This document shows positions 14,675 to 22,184 of a stretch of DNA of 25,471 nucleotides, one piece after another. The stretch covers positions 1 to 25,471 of the forward strand of contig CAZFSF010000029.1 in the NCBI GenBank assembly GCA_964522045.1. The letters run 5' to 3'. Under the pieces are notes generated by a model. That model made no database searches. It saw only the letters and a program-made list of their open reading frames with translations, and was not told the origin of the DNA. The DNA comes from Desulfacyla sp964522045. Lineage in GTDB: Bacteria > Desulfobacterota > DSM-4660 > Desulfatiglandales > Desulfatiglandaceae. Made by a program: the position numbers and the translations under genes. The number at the start of each line of letters is the position of its first letter. Positions within the stretch are counted from its first letter, which is position 1.

Positions 14675-14808
14675 GGCTCAGAGCAAGGGTATTCAAAAGA
14701 TCGTCCGGGCTTATCTGCATCTGCCCATAGTCAAGGGTATCAATATCGGGAGGACCTTGGGCCTCCTCCGGCGGCATTATCCTTTGGGAGATTGTCAGAC
14801 AGAGGGGA
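14673..14808 (+). pseudogene. Decayed 3' fragment of an rlmB-like methyltransferase gene
   Basis: The plus-strand sequence clearly derives from the same gene family as the intact rlmB at 7718-8464. One frame gives YLHLPIVKGINIGRTLGLL (intact: YLHLPIAKVVNIGRTLDLL). After a jump to another frame it gives SGGIILWEIVRQRG (intact: SGGIILSEIVRQRG). About 150 bases that separate these segments in the intact gene, including motif 2, are missing, and the 5' two-thirds is absent. Similarity at DNA level starts near 14673 (GGGCTCAGAGCAAGG). The last bases overlap the maf 3' end, so maf takes its stop codon from this remnant. Non-functional. Confidence 0.85.
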
Positions 14809-15409
14809 GAGGAAAGGCCTTGAGTGCTCCCACGCGGATCAGGGCCTTGATCACGGCACATATGGGGAGACCCACCACATTGGTATAGGAGCCGGAAATC
14901 GATTCCACCATAAAGGAGCCTACACCCTGTATGGCATAGCCCCCGGCCTTTCCAAAGGGTTCCCCGGTTCTGATATAGGCCTCTATCTCTTCTTTCTCTA
15001 ATCCTTTGAAACGAACCGCCGTGCTCACTGCCTCGGAATGAGCAATCTTTCCTGATGGACTCAGGATGCAGAAGCCCGTAACTACTGAATGCTCGACTCC
15101 GCTCAGAAGGCGCAGCATCTCCCTCGCCTCTGCATCATCGTGTGGCTTTCCGAGAATCCTGTTTTTGATAACCACTATGGTATCCGCCCCGAGAATCCAT
15201 GATGAGTTTGCCAGGGGGTAGACCCTGACCGCCTTTTTTTCAGCCAGGACCCGGGATATCCGCAATGGTTCACCTCCCATCTCTTTTTCATCAAGATCGC
15301 TTGGGACTACCCGAAAGAGGAGACCCATCTGCATTAATAGCCTCTTCCTCCGGGGAGAGGCAGAGGCCAGGATCAAGGGGTGTTGTTCGGAGATAATAGG
15401 GAAGGGCAT
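14795..15409 (-). CDS. maf: Maf-family nucleoside triphosphate pyrophosphatase
   Basis: House-cleaning enzyme that hydrolyses non-canonical or pyrimidine NTPs (dTTP/UTP or m7GTP type) to monophosphates. It has 204 residues from the ATG at 15409; a TTG at 15427, preceded by AAGGAATCTCT, would add 6 residues and overlap tatD, and cannot be excluded. Motifs are LASASPRRKRLL (substrate loop), SWILGADTIVV with the catalytic Asp, LGKPHDDAEAREML, TGEPFGKAGGYAIQG, and SISGSYTNVVGLP. It follows tatD with a gap of only 4 bases, so the two are co-transcribed. The C-terminal five or so residues are encoded by the antisense of the rlmB remnant, so its tail may differ from orthologues. Confidence 0.95.
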   Translation of the reverse strand: MPFPIISEQHPLILASASPRRKRLLMQMGLLFRVVPSDLDEKEMGGEPLRISRVLAEKKAVRVYPLANSSWILGADTIVVIKNRILGKPHDDAEAREMLRLLSGVEHSVVTGFCILSPSGKIAHSEAVSTAVRFKGLEKEEIEAYIRTGEPFGKAGGYAIQGVGSFMVESISGSYTNVVGLPICAVIKALIRVGALKAFPLPSV

Positions 15410-15413
15410 GTGG

Positions 15414-16181
15414 TTAGGGCAGTCCAAAGAGATTCCTTGCGTTTTCTGAGGTTTGCAGGGCTACTTCTTCGAATGAAATATTCCTGAGCCTTGCGATTTC
15501 CTTGGCTGTAAAGGTGACATTAAGGGGCTCATTTCGCTTTCCCCTTTTGGGCACGGGCGCCAGAAACGGGGAGTCAGTCTCTACCAAAATGCGATCTAAA
15601 GGGATGGAAGCGGCGACATCCTTAATATTAAAGGTCTTCTTGTAGGTCACAGTTCCTGGGATGGAGATTAAATACCCCAATTTGATAAAGGCCTCTGCAA
15701 GATCCCTGTCCCCTGAGAAGCAGTGAACAACCCCCTTTCTTTCACCTTTTCCCATCTTTTTTAGAGTTGAGTAAACCTCTTTATGGGCCTCACGGTCGTG
15801 GATGATTACGGGGAGGTTTAGATCCTCGGCTATGCGGAGCTGGCGCTTGAAGACATCTGATTGAGCTTCCGGTGCGGAGTAGCCTCGAAAAAAGTCGAGC
15901 CCGATCTCTCCCCATGCAACAATCTCGGGTTCAGATGCCATCTTCGCTAACTTGTCCAGGTCGGACTGGTCGCAGTCATCGGCGTTGTGGGGATGGACAC
16001 CCACGGACGCGGATACATACTCGTATTTACGGGCCAGCCCTAATGCATCTGTTGAACTCTTCACGTCTATCCCTATACTGATGATATGAACAATGCCGCC
16101 TTTAACCGCCCTCTCAAGGACATCGTTGCGATCCTTTTCAAAATCGTTCATATCTAAATGGGCGTGACTGTCAATTAGCAT
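15414..16181 (-). CDS. tatD: TatD-family metal-dependent hydrolase (DNase)
   Basis: Cytoplasmic TIM-barrel metallohydrolase; TatD/YcfH members have DNase (3'-5' exonuclease) activity. The 255 residues are family length. Metal ligands are visible: His6 and His8 in DSHAHLD, Glu92 in WGEIGLDF, His128 in VIIHDREAH, His153 in VVHCFSGD, and Asp203 in VETDSPFLAP. The ATG at 16181 has GGGAGGT 5 bases upstream. maf follows at once on the same strand. The YcfH-like subtype is the better guess, since no tat translocase gene is adjacent. Confidence 0.96.
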   Translation of the reverse strand: MLIDSHAHLDMNDFEKDRNDVLERAVKGGIVHIISIGIDVKSSTDALGLARKYEYVSASVGVHPHNADDCDQSDLDKLAKMASEPEIVAWGEIGLDFFRGYSAPEAQSDVFKRQLRIAEDLNLPVIIHDREAHKEVYSTLKKMGKGERKGVVHCFSGDRDLAEAFIKLGYLISIPGTVTYKKTFNIKDVAASIPLDRILVETDSPFLAPVPKRGKRNEPLNVTFTAKEIARLRNISFEEVALQTSENARNLFGLP

Positions 16182-16250
16182 GGCACCTCCCGAAACAGTG
16201 GTATTGAAGATGTCCTTATAATCTATTCGAGACAGTTTCGCAAATAATTA

Positions 16251-16333
16251 TGAGACCTTTGAAAAACGGCCTCTTCCTTGATCTTGACCAGATAAGCGCA
16301 GACTTCGAAATTGAACATTTTTCAAAGGTCTCA
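16251..16333. mobile_element. 83-bp MITE with 16-bp perfect terminal inverted repeats
   Basis: The left end TGAGACCTTTGAAAAA (16251-16266) is the exact reverse complement of the right end TTTTTCAAAGGTCTCA (16318-16333). The directly repeated ATTA on each side (16247-16250 and 16334-16337) looks like a 4-base target-site duplication. The interior (about 50 bases) has no coding potential. A longer degenerate relative lies at 14277-14496. It would need a transposase supplied from elsewhere. Confidence 0.75.
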
Positions 16334-16384
16334 ATTATGTTGCATATCTCTGGAAATGTTTTTAGTATGAAAAATCAGGTAATC

Positions 16385-16416
16385 GTTCACGGGTTCAAAG
16401 GTTCAGGGGTTCAAAC
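16385..16416. repeat. Heptad repeat of the TGAACC family, copy 2 (inverse orientation)
   Basis: GTTCACG/GGTTCAA/AGGTTCA/GGGGTTC: a near 7-base period. It is almost identical to the reverse complement of 190-217 upstream of selA, 16 kb away. Confidence 0.6.
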
Positions 16417-16575
16417 GTTGTATCCTCATTACCATACGTCATTTTGTAAACGTTTTTAAGGGAAAACCGACCGCTTTCACGTCACCACAAATTCGGAACA
16501 TGGTATCTGGCAATTACCCAGTAAAACCAGTATTTTTTTACGAGGACTTCGGGTCTTTAATCCCTTCTTTGTTTT

Positions 16576-16611
16576 AACTCTGAACGTTGAACTCTGAACC
16601 TTTGAACGGTT
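16576..16611. repeat. Heptad repeat of the TGAACC family, copy 3
   Basis: Four 7-base steps, CTGAACG/TTGAACT/CTGAACC/TTTGAAC, end about 35 bases before the ATG of the GspE-family gene. It has the same orientation as copy 1. Confidence 0.6.
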
Positions 16612-16645
16612 ACTTAATATCTAATGACTCAAGGATTTAAAGCTG

Positions 16646-18934
16646 ATGACCAATAAACAGAAAATACTCGAGGACCAGCTTAAGTACCAAAAGAGGCTGA
16701 ACAACATCACCAACAGGATACATTCTGCCAAAGATACCAATGCCATCCTATTGGAGCTTCACGGTGACCTTCTGGGCTTCTTTGATGCTGACCGGCTTAC
16801 TATCTATCTCGTTGATGGAGCGAAAAGGGAAATCTTTTCAAAGATTATGACCGGCGAAGAAATACGAGAGATTCGAGTCTCAATCAATTATAGGAGTCTC
16901 GCCGGATATTGTGCCGTTTGTGGGAAGCTCTTGAACATAGAGGATGTTTACGATATCGATGAGCTCAAAAGGATTGATTCCCGTCTAAACTTTGATAGGA
17001 CATGGGATCAAAAGACCGGTTATAGAACAAAACAGGTTCTTGTGACGCCTATCACTTATAATAAATATCTGTTAGGCGTTATACAGCTTATAAACAAAAA
17101 GAGCGGAGCCCGTTTTTCCCAGTCAGACGAGTCGTCGGTGCTGGATATTACCAAGGTGCTTGGAATCGCCTTTTTCAAGAATCAGAAGACTTCCCAACCG
17201 GCCAAATCCAATAAATTTGACTATCTCATAACCAACAATATTCTTACTGATAAGGACTTGGCTGAGGCTATGTCTGTGGCGAGAAAGACCAAGAAGACCG
17301 TTGAATCTGTTCTTATGTCTCAGTTGGATGTCTCAAAGGATGATATCGGAAAGTCGTTGTCAGATCACTACAAGACCCGTTTCATCCCTTACGACGACAA
17401 GATGACTGTCCCGAGAGAACTCCTGAAAGATCTGAAGGCACGGTTCCTCAGGAACAACGTTTTTGTCCCTGTGAACCAATCAGATGGTAAGGTGACCGTG
17501 GTCATGGAAAACCCCAATTATCTGCCTGCGCGAGATTCAATAGAGAGGATAATTCAAGCAAAGGAAGTCGAATACTGTGTATCGCTAAGGGAAGATATCT
17601 TTGATATGATCGCGATGTTCTTCGATGTGGGGAGGACGGAAGCGGTAAACGGTTCTGGAAGTATTGAGGAGATCTTGGGACGGCTGGGACCGGCCGAGGA
17701 AGATGAGCAAGAAAAAACCAATGGCATGAGCGAAGATGATAGCGCTATCGTTCAACTTGTCAATAAGACAATTATCGATGCTTACACCCGGAATGCTTCC
17801 GACATACACATAGAACCTCGTCAGGGTAAAGCAAATGTCGTTATCCGGTTAAGGATAGATGGCGTTTGTCAGGTTTACCAGACTATTCCACATACCTATA
17901 AGAGGGCCATTGTCTCGCGTATAAAAATCATGTCAGATTTAGACATATCCGAAAGACGCAAGCCACAGGACGGAAAAATCAAGTTCAAGAAATACGCACC
18001 CTTGGACATTGAACTCCGTGTGGCCACCATTCCCACTGCCGGCCAGAATGAAGATATTGTCATGCGTTTATTAGCCGCAGGTGATCCTGTTCCGCTTGAC
18101 AAAATGGGTATGAGCGAAAAGACCTATGATGCCCTTGTAGAGATGATTATCCAGCCTTACGGAATTGTTCTCGTGGTAGGTCCTACGGGAAGCGGTAAAA
18201 CAACAACCCTCCACGCTGCCTTGGGATATATCAATAAACCCGAAACAAAGATTTGGACCGCCGAAGATCCGGTTGAAATTACACAAGATGGGCTTCGTCA
18301 AGTGCAGGTTCAACCCAAGATCGGGTTTGATTTCGCCACTGCCATGAGGGCCTTTCTGAGAGCTGACCCGGACGTAATCATGGTAGGCGAAATGCGTGAT
18401 CAGGAGACCGTGTCAACAGGCATCGAGGCTTCGTTGACCGGGCATTTGGTTTTTAGCACCCTTCACACCAACAGCGCCCCCGAGACAATCACCCGATTGC
18501 TTGACATGGGGATGGATCCATTTAATTTTGCCGATGCCCTTTTAGGTGTCCTTGCCCAGCGTCTCGTCAGGACCCTTTGCAAGGTTTGCAAAGAGGAGTA
18601 TCATCCTACCAAGGAAGAATTCGATGTATTAGTCAGGGCCTATGACGGTGATTTTGATCTCCTTGGATTCGAGTACAATGATCACTTTACTCTTTTCAAG
18701 GCCAAAGGTTGCCCTAAGTGCGGCAACACAGGATACCGCGGCCGAACCGGCATTCACGAACTACTCGAAGGCACAGATAAGATGAAATCGTTGATCCAGA
18801 ACAAAGCCCCAATGGAGGAATTGAGGGCACAGGCCTTTAAGAATGGGATGAACAGCCTCCTCCAGGATGGTATCCGGAAGGTTTGTCTCGGTATTACTGA
18901 TTTTTCCCAGGTCAGGAGGGTCTGCATTAAGTAA
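16646..18934 (+). CDS. GAF-MshEN-GspE/PilB-family secretion/pilus ATPase
   Basis: Cytoplasmic hexameric ATPase of the type II secretion / type IV pilus assembly family, 762 residues. An N-terminal GAF domain (about 20-175, ending LGVIQLINKKSGARFSQSDE) is followed by a MshEN/T2SSE-N domain (about 190-330, starting YLITNNILTDKDLAEAM) and the ATPase core (about 360-750). Walker A GPTGSGKT is at 512-519, the Asp box is TAEDPVEI, the Walker B region DPDVIMVGEMRD, and the His box LVFSTLHTNSA. A C4 zinc site is formed by Cys645/648 and Cys689/692. The GAF addition suggests ligand-regulated activity (inferred). No other pilus or secretion gene is adjacent, so it is an orphan here; the exact system is undecided. 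The ATG has AAGGA about 10 bases upstream. Confidence 0.93.
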   Translation: MTNKQKILEDQLKYQKRLNNITNRIHSAKDTNAILLELHGDLLGFFDADRLTIYLVDGAKREIFSKIMTGEEIREIRVSINYRSLAGYCAVCGKLLNIEDVYDIDELKRIDSRLNFDRTWDQKTGYRTKQVLVTPITYNKYLLGVIQLINKKSGARFSQSDESSVLDITKVLGIAFFKNQKTSQPAKSNKFDYLITNNILTDKDLAEAMSVARKTKKTVESVLMSQLDVSKDDIGKSLSDHYKTRFIPYDDKMTVPRELLKDLKARFLRNNVFVPVNQSDGKVTVVMENPNYLPARDSIERIIQAKEVEYCVSLREDIFDMIAMFFDVGRTEAVNGSGSIEEILGRLGPAEEDEQEKTNGMSEDDSAIVQLVNKTIIDAYTRNASDIHIEPRQGKANVVIRLRIDGVCQVYQTIPHTYKRAIVSRIKIMSDLDISERRKPQDGKIKFKKYAPLDIELRVATIPTAGQNEDIVMRLLAAGDPVPLDKMGMSEKTYDALVEMIIQPYGIVLVVGPTGSGKTTTLHAALGYINKPETKIWTAEDPVEITQDGLRQVQVQPKIGFDFATAMRAFLRADPDVIMVGEMRDQETVSTGIEASLTGHLVFSTLHTNSAPETITRLLDMGMDPFNFADALLGVLAQRLVRTLCKVCKEEYHPTKEEFDVLVRAYDGDFDLLGFEYNDHFTLFKAKGCPKCGNTGYRGRTGIHELLEGTDKMKSLIQNKAPMEELRAQAFKNGMNSLLQDGIRKVCLGITDFSQVRRVCIK

Positions 18935-18940
18935 CGAATA

Positions 18941-19015
18941 GCGCATGGCGCAGAGCGGAAAGCGTTATCTCTTTCAAGCAAACGCCATACGCCATGCTCT
19001 CTACGCCTTGCGCAA
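18941..19015. repeat. GCGCATGGCG repeats forming a hairpin between convergent genes
   Basis: The spacer between the GspE-family gene and argC holds tandem-like CGCCATA/CGCCATG units (about 18982-18996). Their partial inverse is GCGCATGGCGCAGAG (18941-18955), which can pair with 18997-19015 with a few mismatches. It may act as a bidirectional terminator, but no T tract is present. It resembles dispersed extragenic repeats. Confidence 0.5.
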
Positions 19016-19019
19016 TGCT

Positions 19020-20081
19020 TTAAGGATAAATCCCGGGGTGTAAAAGCCCTGCGGTTTCATCAATTCCAAACATGACGTTCATATTTTGAACTGCACTGCC
19101 GGCCTGCCCCTTTACTAAGTTGTCGATCAGGCTTACCACTATCAGTTTTCCTGTCCTCTCATCCACATTGAGGGAAAGATTACAGAAATTGCTCCCCCGG
19201 ACATTGGTGCTGACCTGTGGTTTTTCAGGCCCGAATATCCTCACAAACACCTCATCGTCGTAAAAAGATCGATAGGCTTCTTCTACGCCTTTCAGGTTTT
19301 GTCCCTCACTCAACTGTGCGTATATGGTGGTCAGGATACCACGGCAGAGGGGAACCACGTGGGGGGTAAAGGTAATCCTTATTTCTTCACCGGCGATGAT
19401 CCCCAATTGCCTTTCGATCTCGTACACATGCTGGTGACCCGATATTCTGTAGGCATTCATGCTGTCATAGCGGGCAGGGTAATGAAAGGCGGGGTTCGGG
19501 GTTTTCCCTGCCCCGGAAACCCCGGTCTTGGCATCGCAGATAATGGAATCCGGTTCAACGAGATTGGATTTTATTGCCGGAGCCAATCCGAGGATACTGC
19601 TCACCGCAAAGCAGCCTGGATTTCCAATGAGATTTGTCTGGGCAATCTCCCTCCGGTGCAGTTCAGCCAGGCCATAAACAGAAGTCGGCAGGAGTTCCGG
19701 AGAGGCATGGTCCTGCTCCCTCTCGATTCTCGCTGCATACCCCCTGTAGGTCTCTAAATCGTTGAAGCGGAAATCACCGCTGTAGTCAATTACCTTTACA
19801 CCCTTCTTCAACCATGAAGGCGCTCCTTTCTGGCCCACACCGTCCGGGGTGGAAAAAAAGACCACCTGAAAATCGTCCGGGCAGCTCGGGTCATCAGGAT
19901 CCATGAGTGTCAGATCGCAGAAACCTGTAAGATGCGGGTATAGATCACTGATCCGCTTCCCAATGTCCTGTTTATCAATAAGCGCTATTATCTCCGCATG
20001 GGGATGTGCCTGCAGGAGCTCAACCGCGCCACAACCCCCATAGCCCCCTGCGCCTATAATGCCAACCTTGATTTTGTCCAT
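19020..20081 (-). CDS. argC: N-acetyl-gamma-glutamyl-phosphate reductase
   Basis: NADPH-dependent enzyme of arginine biosynthesis that reduces N-acetylglutamyl phosphate to the semialdehyde. It has 353 residues. The N-terminal Rossmann motif is VGIIGAGGYGGCGAVELL. The catalytic Cys157 is in IGNPGCFAVSSIL, and downstream come KTGVSGAGKTPN, the His-containing SGHQHVYEIE, FTPHVVPLCRGILTTIY and VDNLVKG-like IDNLVKGQAGSAVQNMN. The ATG at 20081 is preferred over the one at 20087 because AAGGAG abuts the latter and is correctly spaced (6 bases) for the former. No other arg gene is adjacent. It is transcribed on its own or after the YchF-like gene. Confidence 0.96.
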   Translation of the reverse strand: MDKIKVGIIGAGGYGGCGAVELLQAHPHAEIIALIDKQDIGKRISDLYPHLTGFCDLTLMDPDDPSCPDDFQVVFFSTPDGVGQKGAPSWLKKGVKVIDYSGDFRFNDLETYRGYAARIEREQDHASPELLPTSVYGLAELHRREIAQTNLIGNPGCFAVSSILGLAPAIKSNLVEPDSIICDAKTGVSGAGKTPNPAFHYPARYDSMNAYRISGHQHVYEIERQLGIIAGEEIRITFTPHVVPLCRGILTTIYAQLSEGQNLKGVEEAYRSFYDDEVFVRIFGPEKPQVSTNVRGSNFCNLSLNVDERTGKLIVVSLIDNLVKGQAGSAVQNMNVMFGIDETAGLLHPGIYP

Positions 20082-20196
20082 AAACATCTCCTTTTTCTCA
20101 CAGAGCCCACAGAGGGTTTGTTGTTTTTCTTATAACCTCTTGATATTACAACAGGCCAATTTCATTTTTTTGTGAATTCTGCGCCTTTTTGTTTTT

Positions 20197-20230
20197 CCAG
20201 TTAAATCCGTTTTTCCCTTTATTTAACCGG
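20197..20230. terminator. Hairpin after the YchF-like gene
   Basis: CCAGTTAAAT (20197-20206) pairs with ATTTAACCGG (20221-20230), a 10-bp stem with one mismatch and a 14-base loop. It lies 11 bases past the YchF-like stop on the minus strand. No U tract follows on that strand, so intrinsic termination is doubtful. Confidence 0.35.
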
Positions 20231-20240
20231 GGCGACCTGA

Positions 20241-21284
20241 TCAGACATTAAACCGGAAATTAATAATATCCCCATCCTTGACCTCATACTCCTTTCCCTC
20301 TAAGCGGACCAGACCGGCTTTTTTTGCCTCCTTGAAAGAGCCATGTGTTTTGAGATCTTCGAAAGAGACTAATTCGGCGCGTATAAAGCCCTGTTGGATA
20401 TCGGAATGCACTTCGCCCGCAGCCTCCAGGGCCGGGATGCCCGCGGTAATCGGCCAGGCTCTTACCTCGTCCGAACCCACCGTAAAAAAGGATATTCGGT
20501 TCAGTATCTCGTAGGAGAGCCTTATAACCCGATCAAGGGCGGATTCCTGAATATGATATGCATCCAAAAACTCCTCTGCCTCTTCGGGTGTCATGGAGGC
20601 GATATCCATTTCCAGCCTGCCACGCACCACAACCTGGTTTACTCCTTCCGGTTTCTGATCCCACACTAAGAGTTCCTCGTCCTCGTCGTCGTTGTTGCAG
20701 AGGATGAGCATCGGTTTTGCAGAGAGAAAGGTAAACCCCCTGAGGAGTGGCCGTGACGCAAGTTCCGGGACATTGCGCAGGGGCTTTCCCTCTTCTAAAA
20801 ACTGACAACAGGAGTTGATTAGAGAGAACTCCTCTTCTGAAGGCTTTTTTCCTCTTTTCTTCTCTAATTCTATTCTTTCAACCCTTTTTTCCGCAACCAC
20901 AAGATCACTCAGGATCATTTCATCCTCAAGCTTGCGGAAATCCTGTTCAGGAGTCGGAAGAGTACCCGCTGATCCTTCAAAATTGCGTACAACGTGCAAT
21001 AGGGCATCGCATGTTCGGATCTGATTCCAAAATACCCCTTCGGATCTTGAACCGGTTGCGGTCCCTATCTCAGGGGGGAGCAAGTATTCGATCTTGGCGT
21101 AGATAGTCTTTTTTGGCTGGTATATGCCGGACAGAAAATCGATCCGCTCGTCAAAGACCGTAACGGTGGCAATCCTGACATCTGTCCGGGAACCACGATC
21201 GCCCATTTCGCCCCTTGCCCCTGTTAGTGCAGCAAAGATGGTTGATTTCCCTGCCTGGGGAAGCCCTATGATACCTAATTTCAT
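20241..21284 (-). CDS. Divergent YchF/Obg-like GTPase with TGS domain
   Basis: A 347-residue protein of the YchF-like P-loop NTPase group. The G1 loop is GLPQAGKST (7-15). The C-terminal TGS domain is well conserved: ISFFTVGSDEVRAWPI, AAGEVHSDIQQGFIRAE, KKAGLVRLEGKEYEVKDGDIINFRFNV. The middle is unusual. Where YchF has the G3/switch II DxAG motif, this protein reads KIEYLLPPEIG, and the G4 position reads LCNNDDED rather than NxxE. It may therefore hydrolyse nucleotide poorly or act as a binding protein. The true ychF is probably elsewhere in the genome. AGGAGGT sits 9 bases before the ATG, overlapping the end of the smr gene, so the two are co-translated. Confidence 0.88.
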   Translation of the reverse strand: MKLGIIGLPQAGKSTIFAALTGARGEMGDRGSRTDVRIATVTVFDERIDFLSGIYQPKKTIYAKIEYLLPPEIGTATGSRSEGVFWNQIRTCDALLHVVRNFEGSAGTLPTPEQDFRKLEDEMILSDLVVAEKRVERIELEKKRGKKPSEEEFSLINSCCQFLEEGKPLRNVPELASRPLLRGFTFLSAKPMLILCNNDDEDEELLVWDQKPEGVNQVVVRGRLEMDIASMTPEEAEEFLDAYHIQESALDRVIRLSYEILNRISFFTVGSDEVRAWPITAGIPALEAAGEVHSDIQQGFIRAELVSFEDLKTHGSFKEAKKAGLVRLEGKEYEVKDGDIINFRFNV

Positions 21285-21298
21285 GCTTTTTAAACCTC

Positions 21299-22021
21299 CT
21301 AAAATCTCCCTCTTGCCCTCTTGAGCAGTATATATATTGCCCCTGTCCCGCCGTCATAGGGTTTTGCAGTTGAAAAGGCCAAGATGATTTTCTTTACAGG
21401 TCCCCTGCTCAACCAGATGGGTAGCCTCTTCTTTAATACGGGGATATGGTTTTCAGAATTAAGTCCCCTCCCATGCACCACCAGCACGCATCTCAATCCG
21501 AGCCGGTAGCTCCGGAGGAGAAAATCTCTGATCACGGCTTTAGCCTCCTGCTTTTTGAGACCATGGAGATCCACATAATCCTGGACAGGAAAGAGGCCAT
21601 CTTTTAGCCTCTGCATCAGCTTTCTGTCGAAGCCCTTGACAGAGCCCTCAATGTATTCATCACTAAATGTTATGTCCATCTCAGCGGTTCCGCTGACCAG
21701 ATCGGAGAGATGAGCCAGGGCCTCCAGGTCACTGATGTTGGGCGGATGAGCTGGCCTTGTCTCCATATCAGGGGCCTTAGCGATTATCCGGTTGTCCTGT
21801 GATAGCGGCGTGACACCTGACATGGCTTCAGTGAAATAGTCGTCTCCCTCAGGCCCTGGGCGAGGTTCAGGGGACTCTTTTTTCCTCGGTTCCTGAGGGA
21901 TATCTTCACCCTTCTTTGTCAAGGCGCCCAGACCTTTAAAAACCGGATTAAAGGTATCTTCTCCTTTTTGAGAGCCCGTTTGACCATGCGGGCGATCTTT
22001 TCTTTTTTTCCTGCGAGCCAT
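21299..22021 (-). CDS. Smr-domain protein
   Basis: A 240-residue protein with a basic N-terminus (MARRKKRKDR) and a long polar, probably disordered region to about residue 110. A C-terminal Smr domain (about 145-238) follows: DLHG at 151-154, VLVVHGRGLNSE (HGRG 183-186), and AKPYDGGTGAIYILLKR. Smr domains act as nucleic-acid endonucleases or binders, as in the MutS2 C-terminus and stand-alone YdaL/SmrB proteins, where a role in rescuing collided ribosomes is established for SmrB. It ends 14 bases before the YchF-like gene. The ATG at 22021 has only a weak upstream site. The role here cannot be specified further. Confidence 0.92.
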   Translation of the reverse strand: MARRKKRKDRPHGQTGSQKGEDTFNPVFKGLGALTKKGEDIPQEPRKKESPEPRPGPEGDDYFTEAMSGVTPLSQDNRIIAKAPDMETRPAHPPNISDLEALAHLSDLVSGTAEMDITFSDEYIEGSVKGFDRKLMQRLKDGLFPVQDYVDLHGLKKQEAKAVIRDFLLRSYRLGLRCVLVVHGRGLNSENHIPVLKKRLPIWLSRGPVKKIILAFSTAKPYDGGTGAIYILLKRARGRF

Positions 22022-22072
22022 CTCTTGTACACGTCCTCATGCTCAGAAAATTCGGCTGGAAAGAAAATAGAC

Positions 22073-22102
22073 TTGAAATCAAGGTTTGATAGCGATTATA
22101 AC
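22073..22102 (+). promoter_or_regulatory. Possible purE promoter
   Basis: TTGAAA (22073-22078), an 18-base spacer and TATAAC (22097-22102) lie in the divergent spacer, about 80 bases before purE. No PurR-like or PRPP-riboswitch signal was recognised. Confidence 0.4.
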
Positions 22103-22184
22103 ACAAAATAAATGTTTTGCCATTGATTTGGTTGTTGATACCTGATGGGTTCGTTCTAAGGGACTAACATTATGAGGTGATAAA

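Larger units (their letters stand above)
16334..16645. other. Gene-free spacer before the GspE-family gene
   Basis: Between the MITE and the ATG at 16646 there is no credible reading frame. It holds two heptad repeats (16385-16416 and 16576-16611) and otherwise AT-rich sequence. No riboswitch or clear promoter was recognised. Confidence 0.5.

Noticed and set aside
8448..14808. Prophage or integrative element with attL/attR at rlmB
   Set aside because: No integrase, transposase or phage gene in the block, and the rlmB repeats are diverged and not a short exact core; kept only as a general insertion hypothesis.
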